Source: Hyphomonas sp.
GTDB taxonomy: Bacteria; Pseudomonadota; Alphaproteobacteria; Caulobacterales; Hyphomonadaceae
Assembly: GCA_002700305.1 (NCBI GenBank)
Contig: PACZ01000008.1
Span: 44,213-108,212, forward strand
Direction of reading: 5' to 3'
DNA length: 64,000 bases
This document shows, piece after piece, positions 32,880 through 40,168 of this stretch. Made by a program: the position numbers and the translations under genes. A model generated the notes under the pieces. The model saw only the letters and a list, made by a program, of their open reading frames with translations, had not been told where the DNA came from and searched no databases. How positions within the stretch are numbered: position 1 is the stretch's first letter; every line of letters begins with the position of its first letter.

Positions 32880-34148
32880 CTACAACTTCACGGACAGGCC
32901 GTCAGCGAGGGACCTGCGGAAAGCGGCCCAGGCCGGAATGGCTCCGGCCAGCAGTGAGGCGCCGGTGACCGCCAGCAGCGTCAGCAGGTCGGTCATGCCG
33001 GGCCCTGTGCCGCCAAGGGAAATGCCATAGCGTTGCATCACGATCGGCCCGGCGATCAGGATCAGGCCATGCACGATTAAAATCCCGAGCAATGCGCCAA
33101 GAAAACCGATCAGGCCGGCCTCCAGCGTCAGCAGGCCGAAGATATGCCCCGGCCGGGCGCCGACCGCCCGCAGGATGGACATCTCCCGCCGCCGTTCGTT
33201 CAGGCTGGTCAGGATGGAGGTGAGGATCGAGACGACACCCACCGCGATGACGAAGATCGACACCGCCAGCAGGGCGCGTTCTGCCATGGCGGTCACGCTC
33301 CACAGCTCAGCCAGCGCCTGGCCGGGCATGATGGCCATCAGCGGCTCGTCCTTGTTGGTGTTGATCTCCCGCCGGGTGCGCAGGATCGTGCCCTTGCGCT
33401 TCAGCCCGGCATAGACCGCCGTGATCGTCTTGGGCGTCAGGTTGAAGCTGCGGATCATGTCTTCGGTGATCGAATCGGCCAGCGGATTCTTTGCGCCGCT
33501 TTCCCAGCCTACATGGATGGCCGTGATGGCTTCGAGGGAGACGATCACGGTCCGGTCCACCGGCGTGCCGGTCGGCGCGAGAATGCCGACAACGCGGAAC
33601 GGCCGGTTGTCGTGGCCCGCGCCGAAATCCGCCTTGCCGAGCCCATGCGACAGGACCAGCGGCGTGCCGATGTCATAGCCAAGCTCGCGGGCGACATCGG
33701 CGCCGATCACGGCATCGAACAAATCGTCCATTTCCCGGCCCTTGGCAAAGCGCAGGGACTGGTCGCGGCCATATTTGTAGTGCTCGAAATAGGAATGGTT
33801 CGTTCCCATCACGCGGAAGCCGCGATGGCTGTCGCCGAGGGAAATCGGCACCGTCCAGGCGATGTCGTCGCGCGCGGCCAGTTTCTCATAGGTCGGCCAG
33901 GAAATCTCGGCCGTCGCATTGCCCATCCGGAAGACCGAATAGAGCAACAGGTTCACGCTGCCCGTGGGCGCGCCGATGATCAGGTCGGTGCCGGAAATCG
34001 TGTGGCCGAAGCCTTCGCGCGCCCCGGTGCGGGCCTTGTCGACGCCCAGAAACAGGGCGACAGAGAGCGCCACAGCCAAGAGCGTCAGCAACACAGAAGC
34101 CCGCCGGTTCAGCAGGCTTTTCCAGGCGAGGGCAAACAGGGCCTTCAT
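32880..34148 (-). CDS. FtsX/MacB-type ABC transporter permease
   Basis: A 422-residue permease with one N-terminal and three C-terminal membrane helices flanking a large periplasmic domain (about 45-285), the FtsX/MacB/LolCE layout. LNERRREMSILRAVGARPGHIF is the coupling-helix region that touches the ATPase. It overlaps the ATPase gene by ATGA. Type VII ABC systems act as mechanotransmitters rather than classical channels; here, with DUF2796 and DUF3299, it probably handles zinc-related proteins or ions. Confidence 0.9.
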   Translation of the reverse strand: MKALFALAWKSLLNRRASVLLTLLAVALSVALFLGVDKARTGAREGFGHTISGTDLIIGAPTGSVNLLLYSVFRMGNATAEISWPTYEKLAARDDIAWTVPISLGDSHRGFRVMGTNHSYFEHYKYGRDQSLRFAKGREMDDLFDAVIGADVARELGYDIGTPLVLSHGLGKADFGAGHDNRPFRVVGILAPTGTPVDRTVIVSLEAITAIHVGWESGAKNPLADSITEDMIRSFNLTPKTITAVYAGLKRKGTILRTRREINTNKDEPLMAIMPGQALAELWSVTAMAERALLAVSIFVIAVGVVSILTSILTSLNERRREMSILRAVGARPGHIFGLLTLEAGLIGFLGALLGILIVHGLILIAGPIVMQRYGISLGGTGPGMTDLLTLLAVTGASLLAGAIPAWAAFRRSLADGLSVKL

Positions 34149-34855
34149 GCGCTCACTCCCGCCTTGTTGATTTCTGCCAGGTCGACCGCCCGGTCAAACT
34201 GGCGGGCGAGGCTGGCATCATGGCTGACGAAGAGGAGCGCCGCGCCGGTGCGTCCGGCTTCCTCGCTGAGGAGTTCGATGAATTTGTCGCGGGCATCCGT
34301 GTCGAGGGCAGACGTTGGCTCATCCGCGATCACGATGTCCGGCCCGCCCATCAGGGCGCGGGCGGCGGCAACCCGCTGCTGCTGGCCAACGGAAAGATCC
34401 GAGACACGGCGGTCAAGCAGGGTCGTATCGGTGAGGCCGAGACGGCCCAGCAGGCGCCGGGCTTCGCCCTCGGCATCCTTGCCGACCTTTGCGCGCCGGG
34501 CAGGGGAGAAGCGCAGCGGCAGCGTGACGTTCCCGGTGACCGACAGGTATGGCACCAGGTTGAACATCTGGAAGATGACGCCGAGATGGTCGGCCCGTAC
34601 GCGGTCGCGCTTTGCGGCACTCAGCGCCGCCATGTCATTGCCCAGCACGTCGATCGTGCCGGTCTCGGGGCTCAGCACGCCGGCGATCAGGCCAAGCAGG
34701 GTAGACTTTCCGGATCCGGACGGTCCGCGCAGGAACAGTTTTTCGCCGCGGGCGAGGGTGAAGCTTTCGATGTCCAGAACGGGCGGGTGTCCCGGCCAGG
34801 CAAAACGAAGCTTGTCTACCCGGATGGCATCCGTACCGGCGGTCTCAGGCTGCAT
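34145..34855 (-). CDS. ABC transporter ATP-binding protein
   Basis: A 236-residue ATPase of the LolD/MacB class. Walker A is GPSGSGKST (44-52), signature LSVGQQQRVAAARAL, Walker B IVIADEPTSALD and H-loop VSHD. Its start is one base into the DUF2796 stop region and its end overlaps the permease start, so all are co-translated. Confidence 0.93.
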   Translation of the reverse strand: MQPETAGTDAIRVDKLRFAWPGHPPVLDIESFTLARGEKLFLRGPSGSGKSTLLGLIAGVLSPETGTIDVLGNDMAALSAAKRDRVRADHLGVIFQMFNLVPYLSVTGNVTLPLRFSPARRAKVGKDAEGEARRLLGRLGLTDTTLLDRRVSDLSVGQQQRVAAARALMGGPDIVIADEPTSALDTDARDKFIELLSEEAGRTGAALLFVSHDASLARQFDRAVDLAEINKAGVSA

Positions 34856-35481
34856 CAGTCGAAGTCGATCTCTGTGTCGCTGGGAGTGAGTTCCTTGGCG
34901 ACCTGCTGGCCCTCGGGGCCAAGATAGATCGCGTCGATATGTTCAAAGCCGGGATAGCGTTCGAAGATGTGCACCCGCATGCCTTCGACCCGGTCGATCT
35001 TCTTGCAGCGCCAGGCAACCGACACAGTCATCGCGCCATGGGTGCCGTCGGTTCGGCCGGTGGTGGAGCGCTCGGTCTCTTCGCAGACGGTCGGCCCGAT
35101 TGGCTCGACGATGCCTTCGGCGAATTTTTCGGCCTTCTTGCCTTCCGGCACCTTGGTTTCCGAAAGGCCGAAATTGGCGAGCGGCGCATCAAGGGTCACG
35201 GTCAGGAAATCGTCTTCCCGCGTGATCGCAAGATCCCCGCCGCCATGCACGTGCGGTTCGCCGGCATGACCTTCATCGTGATCATTGGCGGCCTCGAGTT
35301 CGGCAACCGCCTCCGGCGCAGCGGGCCTGTCAGCATCGACCGCATCGGCTGCCTGGGTCAGCTCGGATTCCTGTGCTTGCGAAGGAGGTTCGTAGGGGTC
35401 GCTGGCCGGGCCGCAGGCGCCAAGTGTCAGCAGGCTGGCGGCGGAAATGGCCGCAACCGGCCAGAAACGGAATGAAATCAT
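34855..35481 (-). CDS. DUF2796 (ZrgA-like) zinc-binding lipoprotein
   Basis: A 208-residue lipoprotein (LLTLGAC, Cys22) of the DUF2796/ZrgA family. A His/Asp/Glu-rich stretch (NDHDEGHAGEPHVHGGG) precedes the domain that starts GDLAITREDDFLTVTLDAPLANF, as in other DUF2796 proteins. ZrgA of Vibrio is a periplasmic zinc-binding component. GGAGG six bases before ATG 35481 fixes the start over the ATG at 35502. First gene of the zrg-like operon, divergent from a ZIP gene with a Zur-like box between. Confidence 0.88.
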   Translation of the reverse strand: MISFRFWPVAAISAASLLTLGACGPASDPYEPPSQAQESELTQAADAVDADRPAAPEAVAELEAANDHDEGHAGEPHVHGGGDLAITREDDFLTVTLDAPLANFGLSETKVPEGKKAEKFAEGIVEPIGPTVCEETERSTTGRTDGTHGAMTVSVAWRCKKIDRVEGMRVHIFERYPGFEHIDAIYLGPEGQQVAKELTPSDTEIDFD

Positions 35482-35550
35482 CGTGGGCCTCCAATGTGCC
35501 ACACAGTGGATAAGTGCAGAAAGGTCAATATTTGTTGTCGCGGAAATGAC

Positions 35551-35569
35551 AATGATACTATATCACATT
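35551..35569. promoter_or_regulatory. Zur-box-like palindrome
   Basis: AATGATACTATATCACATT lies in the 152-base gap between the divergent zrg-like operon and the ZIP gene. Its outer arms AATG and CATT are inverted, and it agrees at 14 of 18 defined positions with the known proteobacterial Zur palindrome of the AATGTTATA-N-TATAACATT type. One site could control both directions. No other palindrome of similar quality is in the gap. Confidence 0.6.
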
Positions 35570-35633
35570 TAATCAAGGCGGGGCTTGCAGAAGTCCTTCT
35601 GCCAATTTCACAACGCCGCCGGTTTACGCACAT

Positions 35634-36419
35634 ATGCTCAATTCGCTCCAGGCCCCTCTTCTGTTCGGCTTGACTGCCGCCTTCATCACAACGCTTGGCC
35701 TGATCTCCGTGTCCGTGCGTGGGGACTGGAGTGCGCGCTATTCCGGCCTGTTTGCGCTGGCAGCCGGGGGCATGCTGGTCAGCCTGACTTTGTTGCACAT
35801 TGCGCCGGAAGCTTTTGAGCTCAGCGCACATACGCCGGTCTTTCTCATGGTCGGCTTTTTCGGGGGGCTGATCCTGCATTTCGGGGTCGGCGCGGCCTTC
35901 CCGGAGCGTTCCGACCGGGCGCGGGCTGCCGCGATCACGCCGCTTGCAGCCGTCGCGATCCACTCCCTGCTGGACGGGATGATCTATTCGGTGACCTTCG
36001 CGGCGAGCTTCTCGTCCGGCGTTTATGCCGCAGCGTCGCTGATGCTGCATGAGTTTCCCGAAGGCGTGATCACCTTTGCCATCCTCCGCCGGCACAGCTT
36101 CTCAAACCGCGAATCCTTCATCTGGGCATTTATTGCGTCTGCGGTGACGACGCCCCTCGGCGTGATCGTGGCGACGCCCTTCATGTACGGCCTGACGCCG
36201 GACATTATCGGCAGCCTGTTCGCGGTCTCTGCCGGTCTCCTTCTTTATGTGGCAACCGGCCCGCTGATGGAACCGCTGGAGGAGGAGCCGCCGATGCGCA
36301 GCCTTCTGGCACTCAGCACCGGCGTGGGGCTCGCCATCCTGATGGCCCTCATGCCGCTGCATCATCACGACGAAGAGGGCGGCCACCCGGCGCCCACGCC
36401 GCACGAAATCCCGCACTGA
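35634..36419 (+). CDS. ZIP family metal transporter
   Basis: A 261-residue ZIP transporter with eight predicted helices. Helix IV has HSLLDGMIY and helix V HEFPEGVITF, which carry the metal-site His, Asp and Glu residues; the HEFPEG motif replaces HNxPEG. The C-terminal tail HHHDEEGGHPAPTPHEIPH is metal-binding-like. Direction is usually import into the cytoplasm, so zinc uptake is most likely. Divergent from a DUF2796/ABC operon and near a Zur-like box. Confidence 0.9.
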   Translation: MLNSLQAPLLFGLTAAFITTLGLISVSVRGDWSARYSGLFALAAGGMLVSLTLLHIAPEAFELSAHTPVFLMVGFFGGLILHFGVGAAFPERSDRARAAAITPLAAVAIHSLLDGMIYSVTFAASFSSGVYAAASLMLHEFPEGVITFAILRRHSFSNRESFIWAFIASAVTTPLGVIVATPFMYGLTPDIIGSLFAVSAGLLLYVATGPLMEPLEEEPPMRSLLALSTGVGLAILMALMPLHHHDEEGGHPAPTPHEIPH

Positions 36420-36482
36420 TCCGCGCCGCCCGGCACATCGCTTGCAGCCTCAGCTGCAGCAGGCGGGGGAGGTTGAAGGCGT

Positions 36483-37172
36483 ATGCAATCCAGGCGGAAG
36501 GGCTCTGTTTACGAAATCCATGGACAAGCGGGAGGTCGGGACACCGGAGACCGCCGCCCCATGCTCACCCTGCCGCTCCTTGCCAAAATGTCCTCGGCTG
36601 CCGTCGCGGCTGCGATCACGGCCAGCCTCACCTATGGCCAGTACAACATTGCGAGTGGTCCGAACGGGTCCGGCCTGATGCCCCCGGCAAGCGTGCTGCA
36701 CCCCAATGCCCGGCCGGGCGCCATGCTCGACCCGCTGGCGGAGATGGCCAGCGCCATGACCTCCCTGAAACAGGAGCGGGCCAAGGCGGACCGCAACCGC
36801 GCCATGATCGACTGGCTGGCAGGCCTGCAGACCCGGTTTACCGTCCAGCGGTTTGAGACCGGCCTTGTCTACAAGGTACGCTATGCGGCGGCGGGAGAGG
36901 CCGGCACGGTGTTGCAGGATTTTGTGGCGGTGCCTTACGGGCCGGAACTTCCCTTCGCCGTCAGCCTGCAGGCAGGGGCGGGGGGAAAGGTGCGCGTTGA
37001 AGGCCTGTCCTGTTCCGGGCAGGAAACGCTGTCCGAGATGGATGCCGGTGCCGGTGAGCAGGCGGTGGAAACCGCTGCCATGTCGCGCGCTGAGGCCTAT
37101 CTGAAACAGCCTGCGGCAGCCGATCCGGCCCTGCCGGCTGACTGCCTCATGGCGCGCCTGAAGCGCGGTTAG
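36483..37172 (+). CDS. hypothetical membrane-anchored protein
   Basis: A 229-residue protein with no family I recognise. A probable membrane segment lies near residues 27-50 (MLTLPLLAKMSSAAVAAAITASLTY), followed by a periplasmic helical part (DPLAEMASAMTSLKQERAKADRNRAM) and a beta-rich C-terminal half. Start ATG 36483 has GGGGGAGG upstream at about ten bases; ATG 36561, which begins the hydrophobic segment, is an alternative. The TAG overlaps the convergent phaZ stop by four bases. Confidence 0.65.
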   Translation: MQSRRKGSVYEIHGQAGGRDTGDRRPMLTLPLLAKMSSAAVAAAITASLTYGQYNIASGPNGSGLMPPASVLHPNARPGAMLDPLAEMASAMTSLKQERAKADRNRAMIDWLAGLQTRFTVQRFETGLVYKVRYAAAGEAGTVLQDFVAVPYGPELPFAVSLQAGAGGKVRVEGLSCSGQETLSEMDAGAGEQAVETAAMSRAEAYLKQPAAADPALPADCLMARLKRG

Positions 37173-38455
37173 GCTTTTTCAACGGCGGCTTCGTCCAGAT
37201 CGCGCTGGGTGAAGCGGCGGGTGAACTGCGTCACACGCGGTGCGATCTCGGTCCGGAACCGGTTGCCGTTGAACACGCCATAATGGCCGACGCCCGGCTG
37301 GATATAGTCGGCTTTCAGCTTGTCCGGCAGACTGGTGCACAGATCGTGCGCCGCCTGGGTCTGGCCGATGCCGGAAATATCGTCCTTCTCCCCTTCGACT
37401 GTCATCAGCGCCACATCGCGGATCGCTTCCGGGCGGATCTGGCGCGTATAGCGGTACTTCATGATGCCGCGCGGCAGGTGGTGTTCCTGGAACACGCGCA
37501 GGATGGTCTGCAGGTAGAATTCCTCGGTCAGGTCGAGGACGGAGAGATATTCGTCATAGAATTCGCGGTGCTTGCCGGCATTGTCGCCGTCGCCTTCGAC
37601 CAGGTGGTTGAAGAAACGCCACTGGGCGTCGACATGGCGTGACCAGTTCATGTTCATGAAGGAGGCGAGCTGGACAAAGCCCGGATAGACCCGCCGGAAC
37701 ACGCCGGGATAGGGCGCTGGCACGGTGTAGATCATGTTGTCCTGGAACCAGTCGAAGCTCTGTTCCTCGGCCAGTTCGTTCGGCACGGTGGGGCTGCGCC
37801 GGGCGTCGATGGGCGAGCCCATGAAGGTCATCGAAGCCGGACGGTTCGGATCGTCGTCCTCGGCCATCATGGAAATCGCGGCCAGCACCGGCGGACCCGG
37901 CTGGCAGACGGCCAGAACGTGCGCGCCCGGGCCGACATGGCTGATCATCTTGCGGACATGGTCCATATAGTCGTCGAGATCGAACCGGCCGAGCCAGACC
38001 GGCGCCATACGCGCATCGGCCCAGTCGGCGATGTAGACATCATGCGTCTCCAGGAAGCCTTCGACCGTCCCGCGCAGCAGGGTCGCATAGTGGCCGGACA
38101 GCGGCGCGACGATCAGGAGGCGGGGCAGGGGTGCCGAGCCGGGTTTGCGGGCTGCGGCCAGCGCGTCCGGGTCCTTGCGGAAGTGAACCAGATTGCACCA
38201 GGGGGACCGCCAGGCGATCGACGGGGTCACAGGGACCGGCGCGCTGTTGATCCTGACGCTCTCAATGTTCCAGTCGGGCTTGCCATAATACCGGGTCGTG
38301 CTCTCGAACACGTCGGCAAAGGCGATCAGCGCCTTGCCATAATCGGTCTTCGCAATGGGGTTCATCGGGGAGTGCAGCGCCATACGGCCCGCACGCGCAG
38401 CCAGACGCATCGGCGCCATCGCGGCCCGGTTCAGTTCGACAAGGGAGTACAGCAT
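37169..38455 (-). CDS. phaZ: intracellular polyhydroxyalkanoate depolymerase
   Basis: A 428-residue intracellular PHB depolymerase, which hydrolyses stored polyhydroxybutyrate to monomers. The lipase-like box is VCQPGPPV with Cys184 as nucleophile, as in the Ralstonia PhaZ1 type; VEGEKDDISGIGQTQAAHDLC and GVGHYGVFNGNRFR carry the Asp and His. The PHB_depo_C region spans roughly residues 200-420. Length is typical. A palindrome resembling a PhaR operator lies 18 bases upstream of its start. No phaC or phasin gene is in the window. Confidence 0.95.
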   Translation of the reverse strand: MLYSLVELNRAAMAPMRLAARAGRMALHSPMNPIAKTDYGKALIAFADVFESTTRYYGKPDWNIESVRINSAPVPVTPSIAWRSPWCNLVHFRKDPDALAAARKPGSAPLPRLLIVAPLSGHYATLLRGTVEGFLETHDVYIADWADARMAPVWLGRFDLDDYMDHVRKMISHVGPGAHVLAVCQPGPPVLAAISMMAEDDDPNRPASMTFMGSPIDARRSPTVPNELAEEQSFDWFQDNMIYTVPAPYPGVFRRVYPGFVQLASFMNMNWSRHVDAQWRFFNHLVEGDGDNAGKHREFYDEYLSVLDLTEEFYLQTILRVFQEHHLPRGIMKYRYTRQIRPEAIRDVALMTVEGEKDDISGIGQTQAAHDLCTSLPDKLKADYIQPGVGHYGVFNGNRFRTEIAPRVTQFTRRFTQRDLDEAAVEKA

Positions 38456-38472
38456 CGCCTTACAAACCTTTC

Positions 38473-38489
38473 ATGTTGCGGCGCAGCAT
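38473..38489. promoter_or_regulatory. candidate PhaR operator upstream of phaZ
   Basis: ATGTTGC-GGC-GCAGCAT is a near-perfect palindrome (six of seven arm positions) lying 18 bases before the phaZ start codon. Its core TTGCN3GCAG resembles the TGC/GCA-rich sites bound by the PHA regulator PhaR. It may repress phaZ or a divergent gene. Confidence 0.45.
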
Positions 38490-38557
38490 ATGGCCGTGAA
38501 GCCCGGGTGGCAAATGGATTCGCCAGCCGGGCGGCTTACCGGGAGGTTAACGCAACC

Positions 38558-38584
38558 GATTGAATTTGCCTGAAACTTTCAATC
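38558..38584. repeat. inverted repeat GATTGAA/TTCAATC
   Basis: Perfect 7-bp arms (38558-38564 and 38578-38584) separated by 13 bases, 68 bases before the hypothetical gene at 38652 and 100 bases before phaZ on the other side. It could be an operator; no matching regulator gene is adjacent. Confidence 0.4.
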
Positions 38585-38651
38585 CCCCGCCTGTTTCAGG
38601 TTAAGTCCCGGCTGCTAGTTTTTAGGTCTCAACCGCCGGAGAGGCCGACCA

Positions 38652-39035
38652 ATGTTCCTTAAATGCGAACCCAATCCGCATCAGGGCGGGCGTATGACCC
38701 GGGCCGTGCTGTTCAATCATGCCGGCGGCCAGCGCTTTGCGATCGATGCCGAGGCGCTGCACAAGAAGCCGGACATGCTGAACGAATTCGGCCCCCTGAA
38801 CAGTCTGCGCTTCCGGACACTGGACGCGATTGCCTATGGCCTCTGCTTTGTCGGCGGGGTGGGGACGATCATGGTGGCCTGGTGGATGTTCTTCGTGGGT
38901 CTGGCGGCCTGCGTGCTGATGCTGGCAGCGAACCGGAAATCGGCCGGTGAAGCGGCCCGTAACGCCGCCCGCCGGTCGACGGACAATTTCCGCCGCCTGC
39001 ACGAGCTTGGCTGTCTCTGGCTGGTCTACGAATAG
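38652..39035 (+). CDS. hypothetical membrane protein
   Basis: A 127-residue protein. Residues 1-58 are soluble; two hydrophobic segments follow (about 60-78 and 80-95, IAYGLCFVGGVGTIMVAWWMFF), and a basic C-terminus ends LGCLWLVYE. GGAGAGG before ATG 38652 is a good ribosome-binding site. No family recognised. Confidence 0.65.
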   Translation: MFLKCEPNPHQGGRMTRAVLFNHAGGQRFAIDAEALHKKPDMLNEFGPLNSLRFRTLDAIAYGLCFVGGVGTIMVAWWMFFVGLAACVLMLAANRKSAGEAARNAARRSTDNFRRLHELGCLWLVYE

Positions 39036-39041
39036 GCCGGT

Positions 39042-39464
39042 TCAGATTCCGACCATGCCGAGGATGGCGGCGATGATCGCCACCAGCATGAAAATCAGAG
39101 ACAGGCTGACCGAGACGGCGCGCTGGCCCTTGCGGCTGGTGCGGGTGCCTTTCGGTGCCTTGCCGGTCTTCGGGGCCAGCATCCAGTGGTTCGAATAGAA
39201 GCCGAAGGCCGCGAGCAGGGCGGTGACGCCGGCGGCCCAGTGCGTGGCCAGCAGGAAACAGGCCCCGGCCGCCAGCATCATTCCGGCAATCGGGACGGAC
39301 GTCGCATGCAGCAATTCGCGCACATGCCGGTCTGCCCGGCTGCCGTCCAGTTCCTCGAAGCTGCAGTTCGGGGCTGCAATCGTCGCCACCCAGGACGAGC
39401 CGATCGCCAGCGCGCTGAAGATGAGTCCGAAATTGGCGGCGAGGGCAGCAAGGTTCTGGAACAT
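39042..39464 (-). CDS. hypothetical four-helix membrane protein
   Basis: A 140-residue protein with four hydrophobic segments: about 8-30, 58-74, 76-90 and 115-138. A basic cytoplasmic loop (KTGKAPKGTRTSRKGQR) lies between helices three and four. No catalytic motif. It converges on the preceding gene with a six-base gap. Function unknown. Confidence 0.65.
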   Translation of the reverse strand: MFQNLAALAANFGLIFSALAIGSSWVATIAAPNCSFEELDGSRADRHVRELLHATSVPIAGMMLAAGACFLLATHWAAGVTALLAAFGFYSNHWMLAPKTGKAPKGTRTSRKGQRAVSVSLSLIFMLVAIIAAILGMVGI

Positions 39465-39512
39465 GCGGCGAATATGCGCCGGATTCGCCGTTCGGCCTAG
39501 AGTCTGATTCGC

Positions 39513-40112
39513 CTAGAAAAAACTGGAGACGATAATCTGGTCAACCAGGGTCTCGTCCGGGGGAACCTGTCCGTCCAGCATCAGCATGGCTAGGCCATGC
39601 ACCATCGACCAGGCCTGAAGGCGCCGGATCTTCCGGGCATGGTTCGAGGCATCGGCCGGCATCAGGGCGTTCAGCGTATCGGACAGCATGCCAAAAGGCT
39701 CATCCGTCGCGCCAGGGTCTTCCCCCCGGTCGTCCTTCGGCCGGCTCTGGGTCATCATCAGACGGAAGACCGACGGATTGCGCAGCGCGAACTTTACATA
39801 GGCCCGGCCCATGGCCTGGAAGGCTGCCATCTTGTCGTCGGTCCCGGATATGGCTTCCTGAAACGCTTCTCCCAGACGCTCACCGCCAACGCCGCAAAGC
39901 GCGCTCAACAGGGCGGCCTTGTCCGGAAAGTGCCGGTATACCGCCGTCGCCGACACGCCGACATTGCGGGCAATCTCGCGCAGGCTGACGGCATCCGGCG
40001 CCTTAACGTCCAGCTGGGCGAGGCCTTTCTCGATCAGGGCAGAACGCAGGTCGCCATGATGGTAGCGCCCATCGCGCGGCTTTATGTTGACAGTGTTATC
40101 ATCCGATGACAT
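39513..40112 (-). CDS. TetR/AcrR family repressor (WHG C-terminal type)
   Basis: A 199-residue repressor. RYHHGDLRSALIEKGLAQL opens the TetR_N domain and VSLREIARNVGVSATAVYRHFPDKAALL is the helix-turn-helix; the RYHHGDLR opening is typical of regulators with a WHG ligand domain, here SVFRLMMTQ onward. ATG 40112 overlaps one of two 17-bp palindromes that resemble its operators. It is divergent from a carotenoid oxygenase gene, the probable target. Confidence 0.9.
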   Translation of the reverse strand: MSSDDNTVNIKPRDGRYHHGDLRSALIEKGLAQLDVKAPDAVSLREIARNVGVSATAVYRHFPDKAALLSALCGVGGERLGEAFQEAISGTDDKMAAFQAMGRAYVKFALRNPSVFRLMMTQSRPKDDRGEDPGATDEPFGMLSDTLNALMPADASNHARKIRRLQAWSMVHGLAMLMLDGQVPPDETLVDQIIVSSFF

Positions 40113-40128
40113 GTTATCAGTGTAAACA
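40085..40128. promoter_or_regulatory. twin TetR-type operators between TetR and carotenoid oxygenase
   Basis: Two related 17-bp imperfect palindromes: TGTTGACAGTGTTATCA (40085-40101) and TGTTATCAGTGTAAACA (40112-40128). Each has 8-base arms around a central G, with six of eight arm positions inverted, and the first matches the reverse of the second at 13 of 17 positions. Centres are 27 bp apart. The second covers the TetR start codon; the first is inside its coding sequence. Probable autoregulation and control of the oxygenase. Confidence 0.6.
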
Positions 40129-40168
40129 TGGTTTCTGTTTTCCGCAACGCGACACGGAGTCACTGATT

